Assembly: GCA_000310025.1 (NCBI GenBank)
Contig: FN649742.1
Span: 1,343,672-1,383,226, forward strand
From: Ectocarpus siliculosus
Taxonomy: Eukaryota > Sar > Phaeophyceae > Ectocarpales > Ectocarpaceae
DNA: 39,555 nucleotides
Direction of reading: 5' to 3'
The notes below the pieces were generated by a model. The model made no database searches, was not told the origin of the DNA, and saw only the letters and a list, made by a program, of their open reading frames with translations. Made by a program: the position numbers and the translations under genes. Position 1 is the stretch's first letter, and each line of letters starts with the position of its first letter. Shown piece by piece: positions 31,981-39,555 of the stretch.

Positions 31981-33777
31981 TTGAAAGATGCACACCAAGA
32001 AGGAGAGAGTTGGTGCTGCTGTAGACACGTCGTCGTCTCACATAGCGGCCAAAAAGTGTGGGTCATCTTCCGGGAAAGATATGCGTATGGTAGGGAGGAG
32101 TTCCGTGAGAGGGTTTTTGATTGGATTGATCAACAATCAATAACCTCCATCTGCTGCGGGGAATCTTGCGCGTGCCGTTTGAACTCACCGCGTAACTTGC
32201 GTGTTGGTCTCTAGCTCCGGGCCTCTGTCTGGGCCGGGGGCAAAGAAACGAGGATGCTAATGAACGTGGTCGTAGCCGTTGCCCTCGAGTTCGGAAGACG
32301 TCGCGAGAGCGCAAAATAAATGTGTTCTAGAATTACCTGCAGCAGTAGACTGTGCTTGTACTGCTGTATACAGTAGTGGAGAAGAAGAAGTGTACTTTCA
32401 CAGCTGTGATGATGGGGGATTCGTGAACCCTCCGTTCGTTCGGTCTTTGTTCTGCGGAAAGAAAGGGCGCGCGGGTGGCAGCTAGAAACGGACACGTTGC
32501 TGTAAAAAGCATAACTCTCACATGACTCATTCATCATTTCATCAATTCATCCCGCGAATTTTACAAGCAAGCGCGGTGCGATACATTCCTCTTCGGTCTC
32601 GGAGAGATATCAGGGAGTCAGGGATTCTTGATGTTCTTGATGTTATTGCACAAATTGACAGAACGAATGTACACCGGGTATCAGGGTATCCAGGACGGGA
32701 GAGGAACACCGATTGCAATGCGTCGTATTGAGAGAAGAGAGAGAGATGGACCGACGAAACAAGCTGTTCTTCGCAACGGGTTGTTGTACACATGTGGCCA
32801 GGCCAGGCCAGGGAGGGACACCACTCTGGCGGGGGTCAAAAGAAGATACCCACCCGCTAGTTATCTTCTGCGCGTCCCCCCGATATGGCGGGCGCGCGGG
32901 CGCAAGCGAAGCAGAACAGAGAGAAGAAAGAGAACGGCAGGCCAGACAACAGACAGAGCAACAAGCCAAGGAAACGAAGGGGAGGTGCACACAGCTGCAA
33001 AAAAGGCAGGACGGAGAGACAACCGCCCAGAGGGAGCTTTGAGAAAGTGGAACTTCAGAGAGAGAGGTCAGTCTTCGATCCGGTGTGGTGTCATGGCCTC
33101 TTGTGTGTGTGTCGAAAAGTTTTGCGAACCGCGCGACACCGAGTGAAGCGTTTGCTCGAAAAGGTTCAATTTCGGCCACGACGCGCTGCTGTCTCTCTGC
33201 TGTTGCGAAGCTTCTACCTCTAGCACGTACAGCAGTCGTGTCCGAAGGCGTAGGGAGAAGTTGAAAACAGGGTGGGTAGAGAATTCACGTTGTATTCTTC
33301 GCGGTGTCGCGTGCAACAACCATTCTTCTCTCCGCGGGCGGGCAGCTACCACAACAAAACCTCTCTACTTGTACATACCCCGTCCTCTGTTGGCAGCGAT
33401 ACCTTCTGGTCACGGGCAGCACCGCTATGGGTTTACTCCTCGTGAGGACATTCCTCTGTCGGCTTCCCTCCCCGTCCGAGACTTCTTTTCGTGACGTATC
33501 ACTACATAGGTCTCGAGCTTGTGTCTATCGAGTTGACGCGCAGGGCTGCATCATCACGACCGTAACGTATGTTCTCCAGCAGGGCCTTTTCGTGTTGTGG
33601 GCACACGGCACCTTCCGAACCAGCAACAATGTGTTGTACATAGAATACCCGTACCGTACCGCACGCTTAACGACGTTCTCACTTTTATTGTCGACAGCAG
33701 GAGAAAAGGGTGAACACTAGCGGTTGGAGGCCAGCCTTAGCTAGGGGGGGGGGCACACAGCAGGCGCTCTCGCGAAG
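31981..33777. other. Head-to-head intergenic region, PCS and Rab
   Basis: Lies between the phytochelatin synthase ATG (minus) and the Rab ATG (plus), so it should contain both promoters and 5' UTRs. No ORF here resembles a protein family. Visible: an inverted repeat CAGCAGTA...TACTGCTG (32340-32366), a GGCCA triplication (about 32798-32812) and purine-rich tracts (32920-33070). I see no TATA box I would trust. Confidence 0.55.
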
Positions 33778-39427
<5,650 letters not shown>

Positions 39428-39555
39428 GGCGGTGGCAGCAGCCGTGGGTTTGTCTGGGACGGGGACGGGGGGGGGGGGCGGGGTCCCGCGGAAAAGAACC
39501 GGACGGGGGAAGGGAGGCCCCGGGGGAAAAAAACTTTTGTGCTGTCTCCCACGGC
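39428..39555. other. Rab 3' flank, low-quality window end
   Basis: G-rich homopolymer runs after the Rab stop codon, like the G8C25 run at the window start. Probably a contig end with poor base calls; nothing else is visible. Confidence 0.6.

Noticed and set aside
31981-32028. Earlier PCS start giving 16 more residues
   Set aside because: The codon at 32028 is GTG, not ATG; the ATG at 31980 gives a clean signal peptide.

Overview
The window looks like nuclear DNA of a multicellular stramenopile, most probably a brown alga of the Ectocarpus type. GC-rich exons are split by many GT-AG introns of 0.2 to 2.9 kb. Introns and spacers are full of CTG/CAG, TTG and CT microsatellites, poly-G/C runs and short dispersed repeats. 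One gene carries a secondary-plastid type presequence. No database search was run; the lineage call is inference.

Layout. (1) 31-2131, plus strand: 3' end of VPS54 (GARP tethering complex), cut by the window start. (2) 3486-10789, plus: a ubiquitin E2 whose C-terminal half follows animal BIRC6/BRUCE (helical segments, then UBC fold with NPN and the catalytic Cys), with two RING-like zinc clusters at the N-terminus. Its last part is disturbed by an assembly gap at 10606-10705 that appears spurious, because a degraded copy of the sequence right of the gap precedes it. (3) 10790-14605: no convincing gene; satellites and a SINE-like repeat. (4) 14606-18143, plus: a four-exon, helix-rich protein I do not recognise, with a possible N-myristoylation start. 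(5) 18144-21833: no convincing gene. (6) 21834-31980, minus: a complete eight-exon phytochelatin synthase with the Cys-His-Asp triad and a signal peptide ending in an ASAFAP-like motif, so probably plastid or secretory. (7) 33778-39427, plus: a complete five-exon Rab GTPase of the Rab8/Rab1/Rab10 group, head-to-head with the synthase across 1.8 kb.

Mobile DNA. Two 5'-truncated LINE 3' ends (16.4 kb and 23.6 kb) share their terminal ~75 bp with a SINE-like family of about 400 bp, represented four times. A ~120 bp family occurs four times, three of them inside introns. Three tRNA-like SINE heads occur, all in introns. A pair of tandem elements with terminal inverted repeats built on GGAACAG sits in the first Rab intron.

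The genes do not form one pathway: two belong to membrane traffic (VPS54, Rab), one to ubiquitin transfer and one to heavy-metal chelation. The observations most worth following are the RING plus BIRC6-type E2 architecture, the presequence on the phytochelatin synthase, and a 5' splice site tandemly amplified seven times at the end of synthase exon 4.
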